From: Chthoniobacterales bacterium
Lineage (GTDB): Bacteria; Verrucomicrobiota; Verrucomicrobiia; Chthoniobacterales; JACTMZ01
Direction of reading: 5' to 3'
NCBI GenBank assembly: GCA_014879535.1
Contig: JACSRX010000049.1
Span: 1-57,641, forward strand
DNA: 57,641 bases
This document shows positions 42,423 to 51,129 of the stretch, in pieces; within the stretch, counting starts at the first letter, position 1, and each line of letters opens with the position of its first letter. The notes beneath the pieces were generated by a model. It was not told where the DNA came from. It was given only the letters and a program-made list of their open reading frames with translations, and made no database searches. The position numbers were made by a program, and so were the translations under genes.

Positions 42423-43168
42423 AATTTTTCCTTCAAGCCGCCTGCACCCCCCAGTCGTTGATGGGCTGCTACCGAAAGCACATACAATGCCGCGGTCTCA
42501 CTGCGCAACACATGCTCGCCGAGATCAAGCGGCACAAAACTCTCGGCCGCGGCCTCCTCCATCTCCCCCGGGGTCCAATCCCCCTCGGGTCCGATGGCAA
42601 AAGTCACGGTCCCATCACCCCCTGCGAGAAAGCGTTCCAAGGGGACGCCCTCCGGGTGCAGCGCAGGAATTCCCCGCGCTCCAACCGGCGCCTCACGGAA
42701 CGCCTCGCGTGGCGTCGCCGGACGGAGTATCTCCGGCAACACCGCATGCCCGCACTGCTTGGCCGCCTCGACGGCGGTCTGCATCCACTTGGAATGCTTC
42801 TTCCCCGCATCCTTCCCCTCGAGGCGCACCACACTGCGCTCGGCCGTCACGGGACGGATCGAGGCCGCACCCAATTCGGTGGCCTTTTGCACGGCCCAGT
42901 CGAAGCGTTCCCCCTTGATCAGGGCCATGATGAGATGGACTTCGGGTCCGGGACGGCCGGCATGGCGCTCACCGACCACCCGCACGGAAGCTCCGCGCTT
43001 GCGGGCGGAGACAATCTCCGCCTCGGCCACGCGACCGCGTCCGTCGAAAATCTGCACCCGGTCGCCCGCCTCAAGCCGCAGCACCTGCACCGCATGGCGG
43101 GCCTCCGACTCCGGCAGCGGGAACTCGGCCGCCTTCCAGCATTCGGGGGGAACGAACAGGCGCGTCAT
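42419..43168 (-). CDS. rsmE: 16S rRNA (uracil(1498)-N(3))-methyltransferase
   Basis: A 249-residue SPOUT methyltransferase that modifies U1498 of 16S rRNA. An N-terminal PUA-like domain (residues 1-70) opens MTRLFVPPECW and is followed by the trefoil-knot domain: LIMALIKGERFDWAVQKATE, TFAIGPEGDWTPGEMEEA and VPLDLGEHVLRSETAALYVL. The ATG at 43168 is chosen because a GGGGGAG Shine-Dalgarno-like run lies just upstream and the PUA fold begins there. It is the first gene of a two-gene unit with bioD. Confidence 0.94.
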   Translation of the reverse strand: MTRLFVPPECWKAAEFPLPESEARHAVQVLRLEAGDRVQIFDGRGRVAEAEIVSARKRGASVRVVGERHAGRPGPEVHLIMALIKGERFDWAVQKATELGAASIRPVTAERSVVRLEGKDAGKKHSKWMQTAVEAAKQCGHAVLPEILRPATPREAFREAPVGARGIPALHPEGVPLERFLAGGDGTVTFAIGPEGDWTPGEMEEAAAESFVPLDLGEHVLRSETAALYVLSVAAHQRLGGAGGLKEKL

Positions 43169-43339
43169 GGGAAACTCCCCCTCTTGTAGCGCAACCCCGG
43201 ACCGAGGCAAAGATCCTGCTTGGCCGGAAATTCGCCCTCAGTGTTTGCAGAAACCCGTGTTTTGGGCTTTAGTATCCCGACGGTGTGTCGGCTGCGTGTC
43301 ATGGAAACGCGGTTCCTCAGCCCGCACGAATCCCCTCCC

Positions 43340-46300
43340 ATGGTCATGCGCATCCTTTTCATCTCGGCATTTCTTGTTGCAAACTCTTGTTTTGCAAGTC
43401 TTTATATCAACGAAATCCAATCGGGAAACACCATCATCCCGGACGACACGGGGCAGACCACCACGGACTGGGTGGAGATCTACAACAGCGGCCCCTCTTC
43501 GGTGAACCTGAAGGGCTACCACCTCTCCGACAGCGCCAGCAATCCCACCAAATGGTCGTTCCCCGACGACACAATCATTCCCGCGGGCGGCCATGTCGTG
43601 GTCTGGGCGTCGAACCGCGTCCCGCTGCCCACATCGTTGCATTCCAACTGGGCCATCAGCGCCGGCGGCGAACCCATCCTGCTCTCCGATCCGCAGGGCA
43701 ACCTCCTCGACCAGTTCCCGTCCACCGCGATCCCCACGAACGTCAGCATGGGACGCAAGCCCGACGGCACGGGTTCCCTGCATTTCTTCAACCAGCCCAC
43801 GCCCGGCGCGGCCAACACGACCACGGGATCCCCCGTTGAAACTCTCGCCGCCCCTGCGTTCTCGGTTCCCGGCGGCATGCACACCTCGGCCGTGTCGGTC
43901 GCGATCACGACCGCGGTCTCCGGCGGCACGATCCGCTACACGCTCGACGGGTCCGACCCGACGGAATCATCCCCGGTTTACACCGGCCCGATCAACCTCG
44001 ACAGCCGCACCGGCGATCCCAATGTCCATTCGGCGGTCCCCACGAACTACCTCGACACCGGCGGGCCGTTCTACGAGGGCTGGCAGCCTCCCGACGGGGA
44101 GGTCTTCAAGATCAACGTCCTGCGGGCCCGCGTGTTCAAGGCCGGCTCCGACCCCGGGCGCATCACCACGCAGTCGTATCTCATCGATCCCGCGGGCGCC
44201 TCGCGCTACCCGTATCCCGTCGTCTCCATCGCGACGACGCCGGCGAACCTCTTCAGCAACGAGACCGGCATCTACGTCCCCGGCTGGTATAACAACTTCG
44301 CGCAGGAGGGGAGCGCGTGGGAGCGCCCGGGGCACATCGAATTCTACGAGACCGACGGGAGCCTCGCGTTCCAAGGCGCGATCGGCATGCGCATCCACGG
44401 CAACACCACGGTGAACCGTCCGCGCAAGGCCCTGCGCATCTACAACCGCAACCCGGACGGCCCCGCGACGTTCCATCACCGGATCTTCCCCGAGAAGGAT
44501 GTCTCCTCGTTCGACACCTTCCTCCTGCGCGCCGGCGGCAACGACTGGGGGCAGTCATTCCTCCGCGACGCCCTGGTCGGCACCATCGCCGCGCACACCG
44601 GCCTCGACCGCATGGCTTCGCGGCCGGCGGCGGTCTTCATCGACGGCGAATACTGGGGCATCCACAACGTGCGCGACCGCATCGACGAGGGCTACTACCT
44701 CCACCACTACGGCCTCACGGACACCCAGTTCACGCAACTCGAAGTCGGGGCCGACGGCTCCCGGAGCTGGCCGATCTACGACCGCGGGGAGCCCTCGCTG
44801 CTGTCCGATTTCACGGACATCCTCGACCGCGCATGGGCCGGGGAATTCGCCACGGCGCAGGGATACGCGTCGCTGACCCAGCGGATCGACATCGACAACT
44901 TCATCGACTACCAGATCCACGAGATCTGGGCGGGCAACACCGACTGGCCGGGCAACAACGTCCGGCTCTGGCGCGCCGTGACGCCGGACACCTCCCCGGG
45001 CGCCAACCCGCGCCACGACGGGCGCTGGCGCTGGATCCTGTATGACACCGACTTCGGGCTCGGGCTCGATTTCTACTACGTGCCCGGCGTCAACGAGGGT
45101 CCCAACCACGACACGCTCTCCTACGCGTCGCTCGAGGGGGGCGGCAGCTTCATCGGCAACCGCGAGGAAGGCACGCGCATGCTGCGCAAGACGCTCGAGA
45201 ACGCCGAGTTCCGCGGCAAGTTCATCAACCGCTTCGCCGACCTCCTCAACTCGTCGCTCTCCTCCTCGAATGCCGGGGCCAAGCTGGACGCCTTCGAGGC
45301 CCTCTACGCGCAGGGCATGACCGAGCACGTGAAGCGCTGGCGCCAGCCGTTCAACTGGACCAACGACATCAGCCGCATCCGCAATTACATCCAGCAGCGC
45401 CCCGCCGCCGTGCGCGGGCACATCGCCAACCGCTTCGGGCTCGCCGGCACGGCCCCGCTCACGATCGGCGTTTCCGGCGCGGGTCAGGGAACCGTCAGGG
45501 TCAACACGCTCGATCTCGCCCCCGGCACCGAGGGCGTTGCGCCGGACCCCTACCCTTGGACCGGCACGTATTTCCGGGGGGTGCCGGTGACGCTCACCGC
45601 ACAGCCCGGTCCCGGCTACCGTTTCGTGTCGTGGACCGACAGCGGGGCGACGAACACCAACGGCGCCACGGTCCTCGCCGCGGACTCGACCGCGAACTAC
45701 GGCGGGGTGTGGACCAACAACCCTCCGAACGGGGGCACCGGGTTCAACGCATGGGTGCTCACGGACACGGGGTCGTTCGACGACGGCTTCTTCATCGGGA
45801 GTTCCGGGCGCCCGATCCATTCCTCCTCTCCGGACGGCCGTTCGTTCGGCATCTACGGGCACAGCGGCGGTTCCGCGTCCGCGACGCGCCCGTTCGCCTC
45901 CGGCGCGCTGCAGACGAACCGCACGTTTTCCGTGAAGCTTTCGCCCGGCGGGTTCTCCGGGACCAAGGGCATCCTGCTCGGCGAGCCGGGCACGAACCGT
46001 TTCGGGTTCACGACATGGAGCACGAACGGCTCCCCCGGTTACTGGTTCCGCAACGGCGACACCGAGACCGCCCTCAACGGCACATTCTCCCCGGATGAGA
46101 ATTCGACGTTCGACGTCAGTGTCACCCGCCTGGGCGACAACGTCCACCGCATGACCATCGTCCGCAACGGCACGACGTTCACCACGAACTTCACCGCCAC
46201 CGGCACGGTGGACCGCGCGGTGTTCTTCCACACCAACTCGGCCAACAGCAGCGACACGAACAACCTTTATTTCAACCTGCCGACCATCACCGAGACCACC

Positions 46301-48361
46301 GGCGTTCCCACGCTCACGAACACGGTCCTCGAGGTGGACCTGGCAGGCGCACGCAGCATCACGGCGAATTTCGCGCCGGAGGCCGCTTCGTCGCTGGCCA
46401 TCGAGAGCCCGGCGGTCTGGGCGCTGGGCACCACGCTGCCCGAGGTGCGCGTCCTCGCCCTGACCGGGACGGGCGACCCCGACCCGAACTTCGCAGGCAC
46501 CGTGACGCTCGTCATTTCCGGTCCCGGCGGCTTCTCGCAGCAGTTCCACGCGCAGGCCGTCGAGGGTGTCGCGGTGTTCCCGGGCCTGTCGCTGCCCGCC
46601 GCCGGCAACTACACCCTGGGCGCCGTGTCCGGGGCGTTGTCCACCGGGGCGGATTCCCCGCTCGCCGTCAACGACGCCGCGACCTTCCTTCCCGCCGGCA
46701 ACGGGACGTGGAACGAGGCCTCCAGCTGGGACATCGCCGCGGTCCCGAACAGCGCGACGGCGCGCGTGCGGATCCCGACGATCGCCGCCGACCGCAACGT
46801 GAACCTCACCAACCACGTCACCGCGGCCGCGATCATCTTCGACAACGGGGCCGCGACCAACCGCAACCGCATCCGCAACAACAATGCGACTGCCACGCTC
46901 ACCCTGCAGGCCGGGGTCGAACCCGCCTCGATCACGGTCAACGGCAGCGCCTCGGGCCATGCCAACCTCGAATTCACCAACGCCGGCAGCCTCGTGCTGG
47001 CCGGCGACGTCGTGCTCGACGTGCAGAACGCGGCGGCGGGCAACGCCGAATACGGCGCGCTGCGCCTGCAGGGCAACGTGGGCGGCCCGGGCGGCATCAT
47101 CAAGCGCGGTCCCGGCATGGCCGGCATCACCGGCGCCGGGAAGACCTTCTCCGGCAACGTGGTCATCGAGCAGGGAGTGCTGACCTTCAGCGAGCCCGCC
47201 CTCACCGGCAACGGCGCGACGAACTACACGGTCCAGCCCGGCGGCCAGCTGCGCCTCAGTTCGGCCTTCGCCACGGCGGGGGTCCCGCGCACCAACCACC
47301 TCAAGGGACCGCTGAACCTCGCGGGCGCCGGACGGAGCGGCGTGCCCGACAGCGAGGGATTCGGCGTGCTCGGCGCGCTGCGCCTCGAGACCGGGAGCAC
47401 CGGCACCACCGCCGTGCTCACCAATGCCGTCAACCTCACCGCCAACGCCGACATCCACGCCGCGGCCGGCAACGGCATCAGCCTCCAGGGTCCCCTGCAG
47501 GGAACCTCCCTGCTGTCGAAATCCGGCGGGGGCACGCTCACCCTCGGCGCCTCCGCTTCCGGCTTCGCCGGCGGGATCGGTGTCAACCGCGGCACGCTCG
47601 CCCTCGACGCGGCCGCCTTCACCGACACGACCAACACCCTCACGCTGGCGGCGGAGACCACCCTCGCCGGCAACGGGCGCTGGAACGGCATGCTGCAGGC
47701 GCAGGACGGCTCCGCGCTGTCATTCGTCCTCGGGGCCTCCCCCGCGCCCGGGGCGCTGCTCCGCGCGGGCCACGTCCTTGCCTCCGGCACGGTGACCGTC
47801 GCGGTCCAGCCCGCCCCCGGTTCCGTCGAGGGCACCTACCCGCTCCTGGCCGTGGACGGTTCGTTCGTCGGCACGAACAACCTCGCCCTGAGCGTCGGCT
47901 CGACGAACTTCCCGGCATCGGCGCTGGTGATCAGCAACCAGACGCTCTCGGTCTCGCTGCGTGCGGCGCTGACCGACCGCGAGCAATGGCTCGGACTCCA
48001 CGGGTTGCCGACGGACGGTTCGGGCGACGGCGCCGATGATGCCGACCCGGATGGCGACGGCATCGCCAACATCTTCGAGCGCGCGTTCTTCCTCAGCCCG
48101 GTGGTCGCGGACGGCGCGCTGCCCGTCGCCACCGCCATGCCGGACGACGGCGTCGTGGTCGTGACCTACCGCACGGCCAAGAACCAGGCCGACCTCAACG
48201 TCGTGCCGGAGACCGGCACCAGCCTGCTGCCCGGCGCGGAGTGGACCCCTGCAACGCCGGCCGTCGTGGACGACACCCATCCGGATTACACCGTCTGGAA
48301 GATCGAGTTGCCCGCGGAGCCCGGCGCCGGTTTCGCGCGTTTCAAGGTCAGCCGCCAGTAG
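43340..48361 (+). CDS. Giant secreted protein: lamin-tail, CotH kinase-like and autotransporter beta-strand repeats
   Basis: A 1673-residue protein from the ATG at 43340, followed at once by a signal peptide (ILFISAFLVANSCFA). In order: a lamin-tail domain (about 20-150, LYINEIQSG...DWVEIYNSG), a chitobiase C-terminal-like domain (about 170-215, IRYTLDGSDPTESSPVY), a CotH protein-kinase-like domain (about 290-700, with RPRKALRIYNR and WRWILYDTDFGLGL), a bacterial repeat module (about 745, VTLTAQPGPGYRFVSW), then a beta-rich region with autotransporter-associated strand repeats (about 1130-1430, GKTFSGNVVIEQGVLTFS). The end has a calcium-loop-like DGADDADPDGDGIANIFERA near 1563-1585. No PEP-CTERM or barrel is seen. 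Presumably cell-surface or secreted. Confidence 0.9.
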   Translation: MVMRILFISAFLVANSCFASLYINEIQSGNTIIPDDTGQTTTDWVEIYNSGPSSVNLKGYHLSDSASNPTKWSFPDDTIIPAGGHVVVWASNRVPLPTSLHSNWAISAGGEPILLSDPQGNLLDQFPSTAIPTNVSMGRKPDGTGSLHFFNQPTPGAANTTTGSPVETLAAPAFSVPGGMHTSAVSVAITTAVSGGTIRYTLDGSDPTESSPVYTGPINLDSRTGDPNVHSAVPTNYLDTGGPFYEGWQPPDGEVFKINVLRARVFKAGSDPGRITTQSYLIDPAGASRYPYPVVSIATTPANLFSNETGIYVPGWYNNFAQEGSAWERPGHIEFYETDGSLAFQGAIGMRIHGNTTVNRPRKALRIYNRNPDGPATFHHRIFPEKDVSSFDTFLLRAGGNDWGQSFLRDALVGTIAAHTGLDRMASRPAAVFIDGEYWGIHNVRDRIDEGYYLHHYGLTDTQFTQLEVGADGSRSWPIYDRGEPSLLSDFTDILDRAWAGEFATAQGYASLTQRIDIDNFIDYQIHEIWAGNTDWPGNNVRLWRAVTPDTSPGANPRHDGRWRWILYDTDFGLGLDFYYVPGVNEGPNHDTLSYASLEGGGSFIGNREEGTRMLRKTLENAEFRGKFINRFADLLNSSLSSSNAGAKLDAFEALYAQGMTEHVKRWRQPFNWTNDISRIRNYIQQRPAAVRGHIANRFGLAGTAPLTIGVSGAGQGTVRVNTLDLAPGTEGVAPDPYPWTGTYFRGVPVTLTAQPGPGYRFVSWTDSGATNTNGATVLAADSTANYGGVWTNNPPNGGTGFNAWVLTDTGSFDDGFFIGSSGRPIHSSSPDGRSFGIYGHSGGSASATRPFASGALQTNRTFSVKLSPGGFSGTKGILLGEPGTNRFGFTTWSTNGSPGYWFRNGDTETALNGTFSPDENSTFDVSVTRLGDNVHRMTIVRNGTTFTTNFTATGTVDRAVFFHTNSANSSDTNNLYFNLPTITETTGVPTLTNTVLEVDLAGARSITANFAPEAASSLAIESPAVWALGTTLPEVRVLALTGTGDPDPNFAGTVTLVISGPGGFSQQFHAQAVEGVAVFPGLSLPAAGNYTLGAVSGALSTGADSPLAVNDAATFLPAGNGTWNEASSWDIAAVPNSATARVRIPTIAADRNVNLTNHVTAAAIIFDNGAATNRNRIRNNNATATLTLQAGVEPASITVNGSASGHANLEFTNAGSLVLAGDVVLDVQNAAAGNAEYGALRLQGNVGGPGGIIKRGPGMAGITGAGKTFSGNVVIEQGVLTFSEPALTGNGATNYTVQPGGQLRLSSAFATAGVPRTNHLKGPLNLAGAGRSGVPDSEGFGVLGALRLETGSTGTTAVLTNAVNLTANADIHAAAGNGISLQGPLQGTSLLSKSGGGTLTLGASASGFAGGIGVNRGTLALDAAAFTDTTNTLTLAAETTLAGNGRWNGMLQAQDGSALSFVLGASPAPGALLRAGHVLASGTVTVAVQPAPGSVEGTYPLLAVDGSFVGTNNLALSVGSTNFPASALVISNQTLSVSLRAALTDREQWLGLHGLPTDGSGDGADDADPDGDGIANIFERAFFLSPVVADGALPVATAMPDDGVVVVTYRTAKNQADLNVVPETGTSLLPGAEWTPATPAVVDDTHPDYTVWKIELPAEPGAGFARFKVSRQ

Positions 48362-48374
48362 CCTGCACTCCATT

Positions 48375-48401
48375 GGCGGGGCCGGCCGGTCTCAGCCGGC
48401 C
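48375..48401 (+). repeat. Degenerate GGTAGGG-type REP palindrome
   Basis: A 27-base copy of the window's REP element with four differences from the 54733 copy (GGCGGGG head, then an imperfect CCGGC hairpin). It lies 14 bases after the giant protein's stop, where it could also act as a 3' hairpin. Confidence 0.6.
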
Positions 48402-48456
48402 TTCGCTGCCGGCGAACCCCGCCGGAAAAGGCTTCCCGTGCTTGCTATAAGAAGGC

Positions 48457-48909
48457 ATGCACCACGCCATTTCCCGTGCCGGGTTGGAAGACCTCGATGT
48501 CCTGGCAGACCTCGCCGGGAAGTATCATGCGTTCGAGGGCATCCCCTCCTCGCGCGAAGCCCGGGTCGCCGCCCTCGGGCCGCTGCTGGCCGATGATTCG
48601 CTCGGGGCGATCTTCCTTTCGGGGGACCGGGACCGCGCGACGGGCTACATCGCGGTCTGCCTCGGATACAGCATCGAGTTCGGCGGCCGGGACGCCTTCG
48701 TGGACGAGTTGTTTGTCGAGGCCGGTTGCCGGGGCCGCGGACTCGGGCGCGCCCTGCTGGAGCACGCCGCCGGGTTCCTGAAGGGGAAGGGCATCGCGGC
48801 CGTGACCCTCGAGGTGGCGCATGCGAACCCCCGGGGCGCCGATTTCTACGAGAAAATCGGCTTCGTGAAGCGCGAGCAATACTTCCTGATGTCACGCAAG
48901 CTCCGGTGA
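48457..48909 (+). CDS. GNAT family N-acetyltransferase
   Basis: A 150-residue Gcn5-related acetyltransferase. The acetyl-CoA pyrophosphate loop is CRGRGLGRALLEHAAGFL (RGxGxG/A type) near residue 90, preceded by DAFVDELFVEAGCR and followed by VTLEVAHANPRGADFYEKIGF, the usual order of motifs. The substrate cannot be predicted. A REP copy lies between it and the giant gene. Confidence 0.92.
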   Translation: MHHAISRAGLEDLDVLADLAGKYHAFEGIPSSREARVAALGPLLADDSLGAIFLSGDRDRATGYIAVCLGYSIEFGGRDAFVDELFVEAGCRGRGLGRALLEHAAGFLKGKGIAAVTLEVAHANPRGADFYEKIGFVKREQYFLMSRKLR

Positions 48910-48939
48910 ACCACACGACGGCATGCCGCCTCGCACTCC

Positions 48940-49419
48940 ATGGATGGCGGCTCCGGATGGAGGATCCTCTGCTGCCGGCCGGACAGACCGCAGGGGGGGG
49001 AACCCAATGTTAGGTATTGCCAAGCGCCCTCCAAAACGCAAAATTCCATCATCGCAAATCCCAGGCACAACCCGAATGCGCCCGCGACCCGCGGACGGCT
49101 TGTCGCGCTCAGGATTCTGTCCTTCGTTTGCATCCTTCTCATTGTGGGATTGTTTGCGGGCGATTTCATCTTCCCTCCGACGCCGGCCCGGCGCGCCGCG
49201 CACATGGAAAGCCTGCTCGGGTTGGGCATCCTCTGCATCGCCATCGAATTGGTCCGCCTCGAACTGGCATCCTTGCACCGCGGAGGCGCCGCAAGGGCGT
49301 CCGCCGACATCCCCGCCCCCCGCAGCTGGACCACGTTCCAGCAGGGTCATCAGCTCCAGGTGCGGCCCGTGCGCAAGCCACGCCCCCTGAAGCCGTCCAA
49401 GCCGCCCCCGGTGATCTGA
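48940..49419 (+). CDS. Small single-pass or two-pass membrane protein, uncertain start
   Basis: The frame is open from the ATG at 48940, giving 159 residues. The first 55 look low-quality (Arg/Pro/Gly-rich) and may not be translated. The convincing part is residues 55-159: a helix LRILSFVCILLIVGLFAGDF, a second hydrophobic segment (LGLGILCIAIELVRL) and a basic, Pro-rich tail (VRPVRKPRPLKPSKPPP). No better ATG is in frame. Function unknown. Confidence 0.4.
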   Translation: MDGGSGWRILCCRPDRPQGGEPNVRYCQAPSKTQNSIIANPRHNPNAPATRGRLVALRILSFVCILLIVGLFAGDFIFPPTPARRAAHMESLLGLGILCIAIELVRLELASLHRGGAARASADIPAPRSWTTFQQGHQLQVRPVRKPRPLKPSKPPPVI

Positions 49420-49435
49420 TCTCCTCCCTCCGGGC

Positions 49436-49909
49436 ATGAGGGATCGCCGTTTTGTCGCGGAGCACCGGGGTGGACCCCTGAATCGGGAGGATCACCGCCT
49501 GCTCGCTGGCTGGGCTGCCGACTGCGCCGGGCGCGTCCTCCCGCTCTTCGAACGTTGCAGCCGGGACCCCCGTCCCCGGCAGGCCTTGGAGACCGCCCGG
49601 GCATGGGCCCGGGGCGAGGTGAAAACCGGCGCAGCCATGAAGGCCTCCGTGGCCGCCCATGCCGCGGCGCGGCAGGTGGAGGACCGGGCCGCAGTCGCCG
49701 CGGCCCGCGCCATGGCACAGGCGGTGGCCACGGCGCATTTCGCGGACCACTGCATGGGCGGACTTCTTTATGCGCTCAAGGCCCTCGAGGAGTCCGGCGG
49801 TGAGGCGCCCCGGGAAATGGAAGATCAACTGGTGAAACTTCCCCCGCGTCTGCGGGGCATGGTTTCGGATGGCGTGCAGGCGAGGATGCGGCTGGTGCGG
49901 GGACGGTAG
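49436..49909 (+). CDS. Imm-5-like putative immunity protein
   Basis: A 157-residue, Ala/Arg-rich, all-helical protein. The pattern WAADCAGRVLPLFERC, then RPRQALETARAWARGEVKTG and then VATAHFADHCMGGLLYALKA resembles the Imm-5-like family of predicted immunity proteins. Such proteins usually sit beside polymorphic toxin genes, but none is adjacent here. Homologues outside toxin loci exist, so an immunity role is uncertain. The ATG at 49436 follows the previous stop by 16 bases. Confidence 0.6.
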   Translation: MRDRRFVAEHRGGPLNREDHRLLAGWAADCAGRVLPLFERCSRDPRPRQALETARAWARGEVKTGAAMKASVAAHAAARQVEDRAAVAAARAMAQAVATAHFADHCMGGLLYALKALEESGGEAPREMEDQLVKLPPRLRGMVSDGVQARMRLVRGR

Positions 49910-50048
49910 GCGGCTTCCTGCACACGGCGCCGCATGCAGCATCATGGATCCCGGATGGGGCGGGTCCGTCAGCCGACGGATCCCCGACCCGCCGGGAACA
50001 TTTCCGATGGTCAGGCGTCCGGCCGGTCCGGACGACCGGCCCGGCCTT

Positions 50049-50948
50049 TCACCGGTCCCTTGGCAGGGCGCGATCCGCAGCCACGCGCATGGTCCATCCG
50101 CCGGATTTGTCCCGGCGGATCTTCACCGGGGCGCCGAAGGCTTCCGAAAGGACCGGCGCCGTGAGCACCTTGGCGGCCGGGCCCGCCGCCAGCGTGCGCC
50201 CGCGGCGGAGCACGAGGACGTGGGTGATCTCGGGGATGATCTCCTCGACGTGGTGCGTGACGAAAACGAGTGCGGGGCCGCGCTTCTCGGAGGCGAGGCG
50301 CCGGAGAGTCCGCAGGAAGCGCTCGCGGGCGACGGGGTCGAGTCCCGCGCAGGGCTCGTCGAGGATCAGCACGCGCGGATGGGCCATGAGGGCGCGGGCG
50401 ATGAAGACCTTCTGGCGCTCGCCCTGGCTCAGCACCCCCCACGGGCGGTCCGCGAGGCGCCCGACACCCATGCGGGAAAGGCAGCGCTTCGCGAGGCCCG
50501 CGTGCGCGGATTTCCGCCGGCTCCAATAACCGAGTTGCGCGGTTTCGCCGCTCAGGACGGTGTCCATGGCGGTTTCGTCCTGCGGAATGTGCCGCGTGAG
50601 GGCGCTGCTGACCATGCCGATGTGCCGGCGCAGTTCCTGCCAATCGGAGGCCCCGTAGCTCTGCCCGAGCACCTCGATCCCGCCGTGCGAGGGCGTGAGG
50701 TAGGCCGTGATGGCGGCAAGCAGGGATGTCTTCCCCGAGCCGTTGGCGCCGAGGATCGCCCAATGCTCGCCCCTGCGGACAGTCCACGTCACCTCCGAGA
50801 GGATGCGCGTGTCCCCCCGCAGGACCCGGAGTCCGCGGACGGAAAGGAGCGGGGGTGCAGAGTTGAGGGTTGAGGGTTGAGAGAGGAGAGTTTGAAGATG
50901 ACGGCTTGCGCCGGAATCCGGATGCTTCTCAACGCGGCTCGGGTCCAT
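50049..50948 (-). CDS. ABC transporter ATP-binding protein (YlmA/ModF-like), repeat in N-terminus
   Basis: A 299-residue ATPase with Walker A ILGANGSGKTSLL, signature LSQGERQKV, Walker B RVLILDEPCAGLDP and the switch His in FVTHH. No permease gene is adjacent. The first usable start is the ATG at 50948; I see no other ATG, GTG or TTG before the ATPase domain begins (PLLSVRGLRVL). As a result residues about 22-33 (LLSQPSTLNS) are encoded by one copy of the TTGAGGG-type intergenic repeat, so the repeat appears to have become coding or has pushed the start upstream. The substrate is unknown. Confidence 0.88.
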   Translation of the reverse strand: MDPSRVEKHPDSGASRHLQTLLSQPSTLNSAPPLLSVRGLRVLRGDTRILSEVTWTVRRGEHWAILGANGSGKTSLLAAITAYLTPSHGGIEVLGQSYGASDWQELRRHIGMVSSALTRHIPQDETAMDTVLSGETAQLGYWSRRKSAHAGLAKRCLSRMGVGRLADRPWGVLSQGERQKVFIARALMAHPRVLILDEPCAGLDPVARERFLRTLRRLASEKRGPALVFVTHHVEEIIPEITHVLVLRRGRTLAAGPAAKVLTAPVLSEAFGAPVKIRRDKSGGWTMRVAADRALPRDR

Positions 50949-51121
50949 GTCCCCCAACCCTCAACTCTCAACCTTCAACTCTCAACCACTGTTTGCCGGA
51001 GTTGGGGGTTGAAAGTTGGGGGTTGAGAGTTCAGAAAGAGCGGCTGGCGCCGGGGTGTCCCCCCATATTCCGACTGCTCCGGCTCCTCCCTCAACCCTCA
51101 ACTTTCAACCCTCAACTTTTC
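50860..51121. repeat. Four clusters of alternating-orientation heptad repeats (TTGAGGG/TCAACCC)
   Basis: On the plus strand, G-rich tracts (AGTTGAGGGTTGAGGGTTGA near 50861-50882; GTTGGGGGTTGAAAGTTGGG near 51001-51020) alternate with C-rich tracts (CAACCCTCAACTCTCAACC near 50956-50974; CTCAACCCTCAACTTTCAAC near 51092-51111). The units are 7 bases with small changes. Adjacent tracts are inverted and could pair into long hairpins. They fill the gap between the ABC ATPase and the PuuD-like gene, whose start codons diverge. Confidence 0.8.
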
Positions 51122-51129
51122 AGCCTCCT

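Noticed and set aside
44555-47458. Open frame of 967 codons antisense to the giant CotH protein
   Set aside because: Val/Arg/Gly/Glu-rich translation with no domain, an antisense shadow of a GC-rich, repeat-rich gene.
50860-51121. CRISPR array
   Set aside because: The repeats are 7-base tandem units in both orientations, with no constant repeat and unique-spacer pattern and no cas genes.
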